Assembly: GCA_964035575.1 (NCBI GenBank)
Contig: OZ037842.1
Span: forward strand, 1,054,001-1,118,000
DNA from: Rhynchopus sp. YZ270_cl-10
Taxonomy: Eukaryota; Euglenozoa; Diplonemea; Diplonemida; Diplonemidae
Reading direction: 5' to 3'
DNA length: 64,000 bases
This document shows, piece by piece, positions 1 through 9,319 of the stretch. The notes beneath the pieces are model-generated. The model searched no databases. It had not been told where the DNA came from and saw only the letters and a program-made list of their open reading frames with translations. Within the stretch, counting starts at the first letter, position 1. Each line of letters starts with the position of its first letter. The translations under genes and the position numbers were made by a program.

Positions 1-212
1 GGGGGGTCAGTTTTTTCAGCTGGGTTTGAGGTGTTTCCTCGGCGTGGTGTAAAAAGCTATACATTTACACCGTACCCAAAAAATTTTTCGCCTGCGGCGC
101 CATTTTTTTTTTGTTTTTTTTGCTCCGCAAAAAAATAAAAATATACAGTTCACTATGTTCCCTGGTCGTGCTGAAAAAAAAAATTGGGCAAAAAAACAAA
201 CTGACCCCCCCC
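1..212. repeat. Foldback (terminal inverted repeat) element, possibly cut by the window edge
   Basis: The left end GGGGGGTCAGTTT reappears as its reverse complement at about 200-212, giving a 13-base terminal inverted repeat around an AT-rich core. The core also has a smaller hairpin near 49-90 (GGTGTAAA pairing with TTTACACC). No protein is encoded. The left target duplication cannot be judged because the window begins at the repeat. Confidence 0.45.
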
Positions 213-307
213 AAACTTAAAATCTGGATTCCTGGATAAGACACTGAATGACATCAATAAAAAAAAAATCGGTCAGAAATATGGAGTAGAAGTTGTATGA
301 ACAGCTT

Positions 308-395
308 GAGAGAGGAACAAAAAATAGTGAAAACCAGTGAAAAGCAGTGAAAACAGTCAAAATCAGTCAAAACCAGTGAAAAACAGTGAAAAGGA
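308..395. repeat. Short tandem array of CAGTGAAAA-type units
   Basis: About eight imperfect 9-10 base units of the form CAGTGAAAAC, some drifting to CAGTCAAAAC. The unit resembles the TTTTCAC units of the foldback element near 40.5 kb read on the other strand. Confidence 0.7.
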
Positions 396-1727
396 GGTGA
401 AAGTCCTGTTGGTGTGAGGGTGGCTGTGTTACGAATGGGAGGTCGTGCGACCCCGCAATTGCTTTATTTTTGCTCATATGTGACAAATAACATATTTTTG
501 ACATTTTTTGGGGTCTTGGTTGGGCCTTGGGCACCAACCCAAAAACCAGACAATAACATCAACTTTCAGTGTTCGGGGAGGACAATCCCTGGCGCTGCCT
601 ACCAAATATGTGGTTGTTTTTTTCTCCCGAAAACATGTTTTTTGGAACGTTTCGTGACAAATCTTTTCAACAAAAAAAAAAAAATCGATCAAAAAGTCCA
701 AAAAAAAATTTTGTTTACTGGTGTTCTTCATAAAATCCCCCAAAAAAACAACCCCTGTACGGGTTGCTGGTTGGCTAAGGGTTAAGGGGATGTGTGTGTT
801 CATATTCTCAAGTTTTTTCTTTGTGTTACTTCGGCGCAAATAGAAGAAACGGGGGGGTTTTTTTAAACGAAAACGGTCTGCCTAAGATGGTATCTTATTA
901 GAAAAAAAAATATACAATGTCCATACATTCAGCGTTATATTAAATGAAATAACGTTATCATTTGACATAATCTTCCCATCTATGTGTGCTACCCTTTATC
1001 TCCTAGCTTCCTTTTATGGGGTTTCCTTCTTGCGAAGCCCTCTGAATAAAAGGTCAATAAACAAACACAAACGAAACCACCATTAAATATGGTCGCAAGA
1101 TTTTTTTTTTAAGAGCCAAAAAAACATTGCTCCGCAACAGAATTTTTATACGATAGCGTCGGGGCTGTATTAAGCAAGAGATAGGACCCATCTTACCAAC
1201 CTTTTTCTCCTTTTTTTCCCCTCGGCAACACATTGTTGGAATTAGTGTACTCAGCACCTGGTTGCAGGCCGTCACTTTTTTCCTCCATATTTCTAGCACC
1301 CAACGTGTGTTTGCAAAGCAAACGAACAAATAAAATGTACCGCCAAAAAACGAACGTCCGACAGATCATAACTATTCCAACATTTGTTTTCTATTCTGCC
1401 TTCGACAACAACAACGATACTATCCGCAAAACATGCACAGGCGACTGCACAATTTTAAAAAAGCCCCCCTTTTTAGATTTAAATTTCTACTTTACCCCCC
1501 AACCACACACCACCCCTCATACCGGAACGGATACAAACAAAACAGCACCATTCTTTCACTTTCTGAGCTGTTAGCGCTGAGCGCACTGGACCCCCCTATT
1601 CCATCCCAGCTTCCTTTAACATCTTCTGGTGTAAGCTGCAGTACTACCAACATGCGTTAGGCCTTCTCTTTGCGCAAACTGCCTTGAGGTAATTGCATCA
1701 TACTGCAAGCCTCACGAACGCAGTGTC

Positions 1728-1775
1728 CTCTCTCTCTCTCTCTCTCTTTCTCCTCTCCCTTCATCCTCCATGCAG
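1728..1775 (+). promoter_or_regulatory. Polypyrimidine tract and AG: putative trans-splice acceptor
   Basis: A long CT tract ends in TGCAG at 1771-1775, 19 bases before the start codon at 1795. There is no donor with a coding exon upstream, so a spliced-leader acceptor is the simplest reading; a 5'UTR intron is the alternative. Confidence 0.6.
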
Positions 1776-1794
1776 CGTGGGATAGACAAATGCA

Positions 1795-2601
1795 ATGCTT
1801 CGTGCAGCGAACCCCCTTCTGCGGTGCCCCTATGCGATATTAGGCATTGCAAAAGGGGACGACGTGGCTGCGAAAACACGCTTTCGAGAGTTAGCTTTGA
1901 AGCACCACCCTGACCGGGGTGGGGACGAGCAAACCTTCATCCGCGTCAAACAGGCCTATGAGTCGATAGTCACAGGAGTTCCCACGATTGTCCCCACTGC
2001 ACGCCCCGCAGCACCGTATTACCGTGCAACCGTACGCGATGAGCACACAATCCTCGACCTCCGTTCCCTCCCGGAGAGCACCTTTCTCTACAAGAACATG
2101 GTAACCCATCGGAGTCGTGCAACCACACCCCTCCGCAGGGGCATGCTTCTCTATGCCACCAAGGGTGCGGGGCCACGCTTTGCCAGGTGTGTCTTGGTGC
2201 TGGCAGAGGTGAGTGCGCGAGGGGGTACGATCGGCTATGTCGTGAACAAGCCTGTTGGGGAGGGGTGGTGGGGTGGGCCGAATGGGCATCGTGGGCATTC
2301 AGTGCTGATGCACAAGAGCACTGCGTTTGCTGCACGCGAGGAGTTCACAACGCGCGAGGCTGCGGGGCTGTACTTTGACACTGCAGTGCAAGCGGCGAAG
2401 GTGTCCCACCTCCAGAACACCCCACACTTCAAGGTGATCTCCGGCTACTGCGGGTGGCTTCCAGGTGCACTAGAAAAAATTATTCGCCGTGGTGCCTGGC
2501 GGGTACTAGACACATCGCAAGACAACCCAGATTGGCTTGTCACCCTCCCGCATGACGAGGTATATTCTCATGCGGAGACGCTCAAAGTGAAGCAGATTTG
2601 A
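1795..2601 (+). CDS. J domain fused to AlgH/UPF0301 (DUF179) domain
   Basis: 268 residues in one exon. Residues about 10-62 form a J domain: the helix with ALKHHPDRGGD carries the HPD triad that stimulates Hsp70 ATPase. Residues about 90-255 match the AlgH/UPF0301 (DUF179) fold, recognised by TIGYVVNKP near residue 145 and GYCGWLPGALEKII near 217, the counterpart of the GxxGWxPGQLExEI signature in bacterial YqgE. J-domain proteins recruit Hsp70; the biochemical role of AlgH domains is not settled. The fusion suggests an Hsp70 co-chaperone whose client-binding part is AlgH-like, which is inference. There is no clear targeting peptide. The start is the first in-frame ATG after the putative acceptor. 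Confidence 0.85.
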   Translation: MLRAANPLLRCPYAILGIAKGDDVAAKTRFRELALKHHPDRGGDEQTFIRVKQAYESIVTGVPTIVPTARPAAPYYRATVRDEHTILDLRSLPESTFLYKNMVTHRSRATTPLRRGMLLYATKGAGPRFARCVLVLAEVSARGGTIGYVVNKPVGEGWWGGPNGHRGHSVLMHKSTAFAAREEFTTREAAGLYFDTAVQAAKVSHLQNTPHFKVISGYCGWLPGALEKIIRRGAWRVLDTSQDNPDWLVTLPHDEVYSHAETLKVKQI

Positions 2602-2729
2602 GGGGGCGTAAAGGTTGTCTTTGCCATATTATGACATTGTGTGTGTCAATACAAAACGTAACGACAAAAAGTCTAGCCTCTGGGGGTTGCGTGCACTCTC
2701 TGGTGTCGAAAGGAAAACAAAGCTTCGTT

Positions 2730-2784
2730 TTTTCCCCTCTCCCGATTATCCATTCCCCACATCACATCACACATCACATTGCAG
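2730..2784 (+). promoter_or_regulatory. Polypyrimidine tract and AG: putative trans-splice acceptor
   Basis: A T/C-rich stretch ends in TTGCAG at 2779-2784, 15 bases before ATG 2800. If used, it removes the upstream in-frame ATG at 2779 and so decides the start. Confidence 0.55.
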
Positions 2785-2799
2785 CGATATTCTACAAAG

Positions 2800-3858
2800 A
2801 TGGACGTGTGTTGCATTCTGGACGCGACGGGTGATTCTCAGATGGTGGAGACGCCCTGCGATGCTACTGTCGGTGCTGTGAAGGAGGTTGCGTGCGAGGC
2901 GTTCAAGGTCCAGAGCAGGGCACTGCAGGTTTGTGTGTATGCAGAGGGGGACAAGATGCCTCTGGACGATGAGAGTGCCTTGAGGGATACGCCGTTCGAT
3001 GGCGAAGTGTATCTGTGTCAACGGGCGGTGAATGTGCTCTGCCCGCATCAGTACCCGCTCAGGGAGCAGTGTCGGACCTTTGCAATCTCTGCCGACGGTG
3101 GTGTCTGTATGCTGCCTCTCAACAACGGCGTGCGCCTCATCAACACAGAGAACTTCGAGACTGTCAGAGTCCTCAACCCGAACTGCAAGCGCCGTTCCGT
3201 CGCTATCTCCCCTTTCGCACAATGGGCATACTTCTCAGAAGGCATCTGCGGCCTTGCACAGGTAGATATGGATGGGAAAGTGCGCAACCGTGCCCGCGAG
3301 ACGTCCCTCGAGGTCATCACAAACGAAAAGTACCTGGTATCACGCCACCTGAACGGTGCGAACGTCTACACGCTGGACGATCTGCAGCTGACACAGCAGT
3401 TTACCGTAGAGGGTGAGTGCAGAGGTGTGTCCACCTCGCCTAACGGGAAGTACCTCGCACTGTGCACAGCCAATGAGTGTGTTGTGTACGAGGTCGAGCC
3501 GAACAGAAAGCTCTGGAGTGTGTCCACTGTTGTTCCCGTAACCGCCATCGCCCTGTCGCCTTGTGGACAAATGGTGGCAGTGGCATCCAACACTGTTGTC
3601 CGCATTATGCACAGAGATGGAGATAGCCCCCAGGCCATACCCGAGTCCATGCCGTCCGGAGCGTTGGCCTTCAGTCCATGTGGCAGACGTCTCGTGTGCG
3701 CTGGGACCTGGGACATTGCCCAGATCGACGTGGACACAAGAGATGTAGTTAAGCGCTCGGGTTCGCACGGAGCCATTCGTGGCATTGCCGTGTCGTCGTG
3801 CTCCACCAAGCTTTTCATCCTTGGCTCGGCGCTTAAAACAGAGTTTCTCGCCCTGTAG
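2800..3858 (+). CDS. Ubiquitin-like domain plus WD40-like beta-propeller protein (paralogue 1)
   Basis: 352 residues, single exon. Residues about 1-75 look like a ubiquitin-type beta-grasp domain (two strands, a helix with GAVKEVACEAF, then LRDTPF and a final strand). The rest is a run of degenerate WD/propeller blades with recurring AISPFAQWAYF, STSPNGKYLALC, ALSPCGQMVAVAS and AFSPCGRRLVCAG motifs. It is clearly paralogous to the gene at 50176 in domain order and several motifs. The start at 2800 (MDVCC) aligns with MDVTF of the paralogue and lies just after the putative splice acceptor; an ATG at 2779 is in frame but less likely. Function unknown; propellers usually act as scaffolds. No catalytic motif is seen. 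Confidence 0.75.
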   Translation: MDVCCILDATGDSQMVETPCDATVGAVKEVACEAFKVQSRALQVCVYAEGDKMPLDDESALRDTPFDGEVYLCQRAVNVLCPHQYPLREQCRTFAISADGGVCMLPLNNGVRLINTENFETVRVLNPNCKRRSVAISPFAQWAYFSEGICGLAQVDMDGKVRNRARETSLEVITNEKYLVSRHLNGANVYTLDDLQLTQQFTVEGECRGVSTSPNGKYLALCTANECVVYEVEPNRKLWSVSTVVPVTAIALSPCGQMVAVASNTVVRIMHRDGDSPQAIPESMPSGALAFSPCGRRLVCAGTWDIAQIDVDTRDVVKRSGSHGAIRGIAVSSCSTKLFILGSALKTEFLAL

Positions 3859-4140
3859 CAACATCCGTTTGTTCTAAAGACATTTGTTCTGGTAGTTTTT
3901 CTATCCCAAACTCCAGGACAAAAAACAAAACCCCGATGTTCCCAATGGTATCAGGTTACTAACGTTTCTCACAAGATGTATGCTTATGAGGCGAACATTT
4001 TCATTATGTTAAAATATTTTTTCGCCTTTCTTTTTGCGTTTTCATTTTTTTTTCTCAGGTTGGGGGAAATGTCATTATCCCGGACCACCCCCTCTGTGCA
4101 AATCCGTATAGTTGATACTGTGCGATAAGGATTGTGATCA

Positions 4141-4178
4141 AGGTGACTATGCACGAGAGGCTTAGGTCATCTCATAAC
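4141..4178 (+). repeat. Dispersed family 1 copy
   Basis: AGGTGACTATGCACGAGAGG followed by a CTTAGG and TCATCTCAT block. It is shared in degenerate form with the copies near 25956, 32268, 38471, 59619 and 60697. Confidence 0.6.
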
Positions 4179-4268
4179 CCCCCCCTTTTTTTTCCTACAT
4201 CACACAGGATTCGCGTCCCTGTGTTTGCAATGATCCCCGTTCATCTGATGAGTGGAAGCGGAGTAGCA

Positions 4269-4398
4269 CATATCAGACGAAATGGATTGTAGGACTGCAT
4301 GGTTGGGTGTCCACCCCCCCCCCCCCCCGGTACACCCGATCATACCAAAGGTACACTGTTCACTAGAGGGCTTTGTATTTCAACTCTACTTTTTTTTT
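4269..4398 (+). repeat. Dispersed family 3 copy
   Basis: Begins CATATCAG, then GGACTGCATGGTTGGGTGTC, a C run, GGTACACTGTTCAC and GGGCTTTGTATTTCAACTC. It is shared with 44772-44878 and 59965-60080. Confidence 0.75.
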
Positions 4399-4402
4399 AT
4401 CG

Positions 4403-4468
4403 CGGAGAACCGGTGCCTCCTGCGTCTGATGAACGGCGAGGCATTTGCACTTTCAACTTCTCTTTTAT
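4403..4468 (+). repeat. Dispersed family 2 copy
   Basis: Core CTGCGTCTGATGAACGGCGA followed by GGCATTTGCACTTTCAAC and a T-rich tail. Related copies lie near 25533, 27797, 37264, 59573 and 62061. Confidence 0.7.
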
Positions 4469-4703
4469 ATGTCATTTTTGATTTCTGTTTCTGCTAGCGC
4501 AATTGTGAGCCCCTACCACACCTAACCCTCCCTATGGGGATGCTCTATGCGCTATATGGAGAAAGTAGAATACCCTTGCCTTCTGTTCACCTACGAAAAA
4601 AAAAAACAAATGAAACGAGAGCATCCTTGTCTGCACTAAACCAACCACCTTTTGTTGTGCACAAAAAAACGCATCACATTGATGTATTTTTTTTTGTAAA
4701 CAT

Positions 4704-4725
4704 AGTGGCGTGGGCAACCCGGATC
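4704..4725. repeat. Solo relic of a foldback-element terminus
   Basis: GTGGGCAACCCGGATCTCCC followed by CA matches the right terminus of the element at 60823-61478 apart from one extra A. No partner terminus was found nearby. Confidence 0.5.
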
Positions 4726-4849
4726 TCCCCAGGAGAAGAAAAAAAAATACACACAGCCTCTCCCGCCCCCCCCTTCGAAACCACTCTTACAATGGTTCAC
4801 CAACGACAAAGCTATGATTATTACGTCAATTTTTATGCCAACCATTCAA

Positions 4850-4874
4850 TCCACCCCCATCATTTCCTCCACAG
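4850..4874 (+). promoter_or_regulatory. Polypyrimidine tract and AG: putative trans-splice acceptor
   Basis: A C/T-rich run ends in CCACAG at 4869-4874, 31 bases before ATG 4906. It favours that ATG over the upstream in-frame ATGs. Confidence 0.5.
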
Positions 4875-4905
4875 AAAACATCCCTCCCCCCATTTTTTTT
4901 CCACA

Positions 4906-6057
4906 ATGCATTTGCATCAGCGGGCAAGCGTACAGAACATCCCTAAGAAGGGAAAGGGGGTGGTCGCTGTGGGGGACATCCCGAGGGGGGCATTGATACT
5001 GCAAGAGGAGGCGTTGGAAGTGGTGAAGGGTGGGGTGAGTAAGGACAAAGGGTTGTTGGTGAACCATTTGCTGCAGAATGTGCATCAGTTGGCGTTGCGC
5101 AACCCTGCCGCGAGGGAGATAATTTTTTCGATGTACCCAGATGCAGCAACCAGCAAGACCGACTTCAAATTTCGAGACCCAAACGAAAAACGCCCCGAAG
5201 ACACAAACTACCCACAGCCTCTCGTCGATGAGCTCAACCATCTGCACAACATTCTCTCCTGCAACGCCTTTCTCCTGGAAGATCTGACCGGATGCGAGGA
5301 AATGTGTTTCGCCCTCTTCCCCACCACTGCTCGCTTCAACCACTCCTGCATTCCGAACTGCAGCTATTATTTCAAAGGGAGGGACATATTTGTTCGCGCC
5401 ATCGTCGACATCCCCAAAGGAGCGGAACTGACGATCACCTACACAGGAGGGTACTTCAGCAAGAACAAAAGGGTGCGGTATCTCTCTGATGGCTACAACT
5501 TTAGATGCGACTGCACGCGGTGCTCGCGGCAGAGCGAGACGGATGTGGTGTTGGATGCTCTGTGCTGCGATACCCCTGGGTGTGAGGGTTATGTCTCAAC
5601 CGACTTCGTTGGCACCTCACGGTGTGTGACATGCAAGACGGGGCGGTCGAGGGAATGGGTAGAGGGGCGACGCAAGGAGGTGACGCGTTTGGCCAATACA
5701 TACCCCGAACGGAGTGATGTGTTGCAGCTGGTGCACCCGAAGAGTGACGATGCATACCAACTGTACTGCAGGCTCATGAGCGCAATGCAGCGCCACCTTA
5801 CGCTTGGCACCCTGCAGGCAGACACCCGCAGGATAGGCATCGCTGCGGCAAAGAAACGCCTCGCTTGCATCCAAACCATGATCGGCTGCGAAGAAGAAGC
5901 CCTCCTCACTACCGTCAAAATCGCAGCCTTCTGCGAACCAGAAGAAAGCCTTGCATTCCAAGCAAAGGCATCAAAGATGTGCGAAACCCTCCGCGGAGAC
6001 AGCGACTACGCAAAACACTTCCCCGGATGGGCTCAAAGAGTCCAGAGAGTCCGTTGA
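4906..6057 (+). CDS. SET-domain protein, SMYD-like without MYND finger
   Basis: 383 residues. The frame opens with QNIPKKGKGVVAVGDIPRG, the usual first strands of a SET domain (residues about 7-30). The core follows: RFNHSCIPNC near residue 142 (the NHS/C motif that binds S-adenosylmethionine), AELTITYTGGY near 175, then the cysteine cluster FRCDCTRC near 200, which with the upstream Cys resembles a post-SET zinc site. A CxxxxC...CxxC ribbon follows near 222-245. The C-terminal 130 residues are helical, as in SMYD proteins. The central MYND finger of classical SMYDs is missing. Likely a lysine methyltransferase; substrate unknown. The start is the first ATG after the putative acceptor; an ATG at 4792 is in frame but sits in low-complexity sequence. 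Confidence 0.8.
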   Translation: MHLHQRASVQNIPKKGKGVVAVGDIPRGALILQEEALEVVKGGVSKDKGLLVNHLLQNVHQLALRNPAAREIIFSMYPDAATSKTDFKFRDPNEKRPEDTNYPQPLVDELNHLHNILSCNAFLLEDLTGCEEMCFALFPTTARFNHSCIPNCSYYFKGRDIFVRAIVDIPKGAELTITYTGGYFSKNKRVRYLSDGYNFRCDCTRCSRQSETDVVLDALCCDTPGCEGYVSTDFVGTSRCVTCKTGRSREWVEGRRKEVTRLANTYPERSDVLQLVHPKSDDAYQLYCRLMSAMQRHLTLGTLQADTRRIGIAAAKKRLACIQTMIGCEEEALLTTVKIAAFCEPEESLAFQAKASKMCETLRGDSDYAKHFPGWAQRVQRVR

Positions 6058-6114
6058 GGTCACCCCCCAAAAAAACCCAAAGATTTATTTAGATTGAGAC
6101 AAAAAAATGAACAT

Positions 6115-6159
6115 CGTTTTTTCTTTCTCCTCCTTCCCAACCCAGTGTTTTCCCTTTAG
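6115..6159 (+). promoter_or_regulatory. Polypyrimidine tract and AG: putative trans-splice acceptor
   Basis: A T/C-rich stretch ends in CCCTTTAG at 6152-6159, only 4 bases before ATG 6164. It would exclude the upstream in-frame ATG at 6107. Confidence 0.6.
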
Positions 6160-6163
6160 GAAA

Positions 6164-7321
6164 ATGCACACCAAAAATGTTCTTTTCCTGGGGCTTGTAG
6201 TGCGCATCGTGGTGCTGTGGTATGGTGTGTGGCATGACAGCGCACTGCCGGTGAGGTACACGGATGTGGATTATGATGTGTTTTCTGATGCGGCGTGCAG
6301 TGTTTATGAGGGTGGATCGCCTTATGTGCGGCAGACGTACCGGTATCCACCTGTACTTGCATGGGTGATGGTTCCGGGGTGCCTGGGTGGGATGTGGGTT
6401 GTGTTTGGGAAGGTACTCTTCTGTATCTGCGACGTTGGCTGTGCTGCAGTGCTTCTCTGGATGTGTTTGCCCACATACCATCGTCATGTTCACCTGCTCT
6501 GGTTGTTCAACCCAGTCATAATCAACATCTCCACCCGTGGTAACGCAGACTCTCTTGTCCTGCTTCCCATCCTCCTCGCATTAGCTGCGCATATTAAATC
6601 CAACACCGATGAAGGCAGCCACACGGCCCGCATCAGTGCAGGCATATCTCTCGCCTTCGCAGTGCACATCCGTCTCTTCCCAGTCATCTTCTTGCCCTCT
6701 ATCGGCATGGAGGTGCTGCGTCCAGCAGCCACAAGGCAGTGGTCAAAGGTTGTGACCAGGGGGTTAGGGTTTGGGCTGCCGTTCGTGGCCGTGTTGTCAG
6801 GGTTGACGTACGCCAGCTTCGCGCTGTACGGAGAGGAGTACCTCGAGAACGCTTACAAATACCACTATGGGAGAGTCGACCACAGACACAACCTGAGTCC
6901 TTACTTCCTGCCGGCGTACGTGGGTGGGGAGGTGTGGGGTGGGTTTGGCCCGCAGCTGCTTGCCCTGCTTGCAGTCTCGCTGCGGTTCTTTAGAGAGCCT
7001 GCGTACTGCTGGTTCCTGTGCACGACGGTCTTTGTGACACTGAACAAGGTGGCCACAGTGCAGTACTTCGCATGGTACCTTGGGCTGCTTCCACCCGCAC
7101 TGCGGCACTTCAGTGTGCCATTTGGCATCGGGTGTGGGCTAGTCACCCTCTGGGTCGCTACTCTCGCGTACTGGTTGTACAACGCACACAAGCTAGAGTT
7201 CAGAGGCAAGCCTGTCTTCGAGGACGTCTGGCACGCATCGCTGCTCTTCCTTGCTGCTAACACCCTTTGCGTGGTCTCTGCCATCGTGTACCACACGAAG
7301 GACAAGACCAAGGGGGATTGA
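6164..7321 (+). CDS. PIGM: GPI mannosyltransferase 1 (PIG-M)
   Basis: 385 residues, multi-pass membrane protein. PIG-M adds the first alpha-1,4-mannose from dolichol-phosphate-mannose to the GPI precursor on the ER lumenal side. Family hallmarks are present: the lumenal acidic motif YTDVDYDVFSDA near residue 31 (DxD-type catalytic site), SPYVRQTYRYPPVLAW near 50, WLFNPVIINISTRGNADS near 112, VHIRLFPVIFLPS near 166, YKYHYGRVDHRHNLSPYF near 228 and VQYFAWYLGLLP near 300. About nine hydrophobic segments are spread along the chain. Length is close to the usual 400-420. Starting at 6164 gives a short cytosolic leader before the first membrane segment. This implies a complete GPI-anchor pathway elsewhere in the genome. 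Confidence 0.93.
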   Translation: MHTKNVLFLGLVVRIVVLWYGVWHDSALPVRYTDVDYDVFSDAACSVYEGGSPYVRQTYRYPPVLAWVMVPGCLGGMWVVFGKVLFCICDVGCAAVLLWMCLPTYHRHVHLLWLFNPVIINISTRGNADSLVLLPILLALAAHIKSNTDEGSHTARISAGISLAFAVHIRLFPVIFLPSIGMEVLRPAATRQWSKVVTRGLGFGLPFVAVLSGLTYASFALYGEEYLENAYKYHYGRVDHRHNLSPYFLPAYVGGEVWGGFGPQLLALLAVSLRFFREPAYCWFLCTTVFVTLNKVATVQYFAWYLGLLPPALRHFSVPFGIGCGLVTLWVATLAYWLYNAHKLEFRGKPVFEDVWHASLLFLAANTLCVVSAIVYHTKDKTKGD

Positions 7322-7414
7322 TTATTACTGGGGGTTGGGTGGAGGGGTAATAGACTTTGGGTCCTTTTTGCAAAGTTCCGGCCTTTTAACCGCGATAACG
7401 AATGAGATGTTTTC

Positions 7415-7459
7415 TTTCCCCTCTACTTTCCAACCCACCTCACCCACACCACACCCCAG
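7415..7459 (+). promoter_or_regulatory. Polypyrimidine tract and AG: putative trans-splice acceptor
   Basis: A C/T-rich tract ends in ACACCCCAG at 7451-7459, 6 bases before ATG 7466. Confidence 0.6.
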
Positions 7460-7465
7460 GAGAAT

Positions 7466-9148
7466 ATGTTGCCTTCTGGTGCACGTATCACGCCAGGACG
7501 ACACAGCGGTGTGAACGCGGTGGACCCTTTTGACGTGTCGTATCACACCTTGGTTGGGGCTGTGCCTGCAGAGCGGCCTCCGGACCACATGGCCACTGAG
7601 CGTGCTGGGCACACGGGGCCGAGTTGGATCGATACACAAGCGCCGGATGTGCACCCGATGCCTCTGGCGGTAGACATGATGGAGGGCAGCCACGACGTGT
7701 CGATGGGCTCTCGCAGGATGAGCAGAAGCGCCCTCCGCCCCGACAGCCACGACGTGTCGTGTGTGGAGCGTCTGGCCGGCATAGAGGCATCGTCGTTGGG
7801 GCCCTGGTTCGAAGCCCTCCAGAACGTCGTGTTGATGTTGTACAGGGACCACCAGAAGCTGCGCTCGCAGCTTGGCATGGATCAGGCAGAAGACCTGGAG
7901 CGTCTGAACTACCAGCGCACAGCAGAGCGCAAGGCAGTGCCCTTAACGGCGCAGGTCGCTGACCTGCAGAGAATGGTGCTACGTTCGGAGAACGCACGCA
8001 AGGCAGCGATGATGATGGATATGATGAAAGGGTCCGGCAAGCCGTTGATGCAGCGCTGCTACACTCGCTGGTTGTACTACGCACGCAGACGCAGTGTGGC
8101 AAGCACGCTGCTCTCTGGGAACAAGACTGTGATGTTGCGGAAGTACTACCGCCGCCTCTGCCACTTCGGGAAGAGCTCCGGCGCCGCCCGCCGCAAGCTG
8201 CGAGCAACAGAGATGCTGCTGTCGAACACAACACGTGGCGTGCGTCTAGCGTTCTTCCACAAATGGCGTCGCTACGTTGCTAAGAATAACCGCCGCAACC
8301 CCCTTGCACGCAGCCTTGCCTTCATGAACGGAAAGGCCTTTGTGCGCAGATACTACGCAAAGCTGCGTGCCTTCCCACGACAGGCGCACCTGAAGAAGAA
8401 GCGCTGGGAGTCGCTCGTCTTCCTTGGACGTCTCTCACGCAAGGGCCTTGCACGCGAAATGTACAGGAAGCTGAACCTCTACCGCCTGGAGAAGAAGAAT
8501 TGGGTGGCGCCACACAACCATGTCGTCTTGGGGGATAAGTACGACAGCCGCCAGGCTGTGTCGCACGCCCTCGCAACGACAAACGGCAACATGTTGCGCC
8601 TGATCTTCTTCCGCAAATGGAAGAAGTGGCGATGGGCCCTGAAGAGGGGCGGTGTGGCAGGGACGATGGCAGTACTGCGGCACAGAGACCTGCTCAACAA
8701 GTATGTGACCAGACTGCGCAAGCATGGTGACCACTCACGGCATGAGAAGGAGATGAAAGCACTTCAGCGTCGTGTGGAGAGTCTTGAACGGCAGATGATG
8801 GGGCAGCAACGTGAGCAACGTGCACCGCCGCAGGAGCCACCCAACATTAACTCAGTGCGGCAGCTTTCACCAAGCAGGAGTCGGCAGAGTAACGACGTTA
8901 TGAACGCAATGAACGCGATGAACGCGCCGCAGTCCTTCCCCAGAGCGAGCGTGCAGCCCATCCCCTCGCCCATGACCTATGCAGGCACACCTTCGTCCAC
9001 CCCACATACGCACCAGACACAGACACCACACACACATGCTCGACAGCCCCATGCACCACCATCAGTTGCACATACACAGCACACACCGCATCACGCACAC
9101 CCACATCAACCTATGCCACAACCACCGGACATAGCGAAATTGGTATGA
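7466..9148 (+). CDS. Sfi1-like repeat protein, putative centrin-binding
   Basis: 560 residues. Residues about 190-420 contain at least seven repeats spaced roughly 30-35 residues apart, each an aromatic-rich amphipathic helix: YTRWLYYARRR, YYRRLCHFGK, FFHKWRRYVAKN, YYAKLRAFPRQ, MYRKLNLYRLEKK, FFRKWKKWRW and YVTRLRKHG. This spacing and the aromatic/W-basic pattern resemble Sfi1 repeats, which bind centrin at basal bodies and spindle poles. A short coiled coil follows (about 425-450), then a tail rich in His, Pro, Thr and Gln. The first 150 residues have no recognisable domain. The assignment is by pattern only; centrin binding is inferred. It would fit a flagellate with basal bodies. Confidence 0.6.
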   Translation: MLPSGARITPGRHSGVNAVDPFDVSYHTLVGAVPAERPPDHMATERAGHTGPSWIDTQAPDVHPMPLAVDMMEGSHDVSMGSRRMSRSALRPDSHDVSCVERLAGIEASSLGPWFEALQNVVLMLYRDHQKLRSQLGMDQAEDLERLNYQRTAERKAVPLTAQVADLQRMVLRSENARKAAMMMDMMKGSGKPLMQRCYTRWLYYARRRSVASTLLSGNKTVMLRKYYRRLCHFGKSSGAARRKLRATEMLLSNTTRGVRLAFFHKWRRYVAKNNRRNPLARSLAFMNGKAFVRRYYAKLRAFPRQAHLKKKRWESLVFLGRLSRKGLAREMYRKLNLYRLEKKNWVAPHNHVVLGDKYDSRQAVSHALATTNGNMLRLIFFRKWKKWRWALKRGGVAGTMAVLRHRDLLNKYVTRLRKHGDHSRHEKEMKALQRRVESLERQMMGQQREQRAPPQEPPNINSVRQLSPSRSRQSNDVMNAMNAMNAPQSFPRASVQPIPSPMTYAGTPSSTPHTHQTQTPHTHARQPHAPPSVAHTQHTPHHAHPHQPMPQPPDIAKLV

Positions 9149-9319
9149 CACAATTTGACAAATTGCAGTTTCTCCACAACACCCGATTTCACATTCAAAA
9201 TATCAGATGTAATATCAACGTGACTAAACACTCAAAAGTTAGGGTCACCCATTTATATAGGTTGTACTAAATTCTAGTCTAATATTGCGAATTTGGCCCA
9301 ACTTTACTTATGGTGTATA

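Larger units (their letters stand above)
213..1794. other. Gene-free AT-rich region
   Basis: Homopolymer-rich sequence with the CAGTGAAAA array and, at its right end, a CT-dinucleotide tract. The open frames here are short, overlap on both strands, read through homopolymers and resemble no known protein. I see no RNA gene. Confidence 0.6.
3859..4905. other. Spacer with three kinds of dispersed repeat
   Basis: No gene. It carries copies of dispersed families 1, 3 and 2 in that order, a 17-base C run, and near 4704-4725 a sequence matching the end of the large foldback element at 60.8-61.5 kb. The reading frame of the next gene is open back to 4534 but that part is homopolymer-rich and protein-unlike. 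Confidence 0.6.

Noticed and set aside
308-395. CRISPR-like array
   Set aside because: Units are 9-10 bases with no spacers and the genome is eukaryotic; a simple tandem repeat.
414-1660. Overlapping short open frames on both strands at the left end
   Set aside because: They read through homopolymers, overlap each other and have no family resemblance or codon pattern like the real genes.
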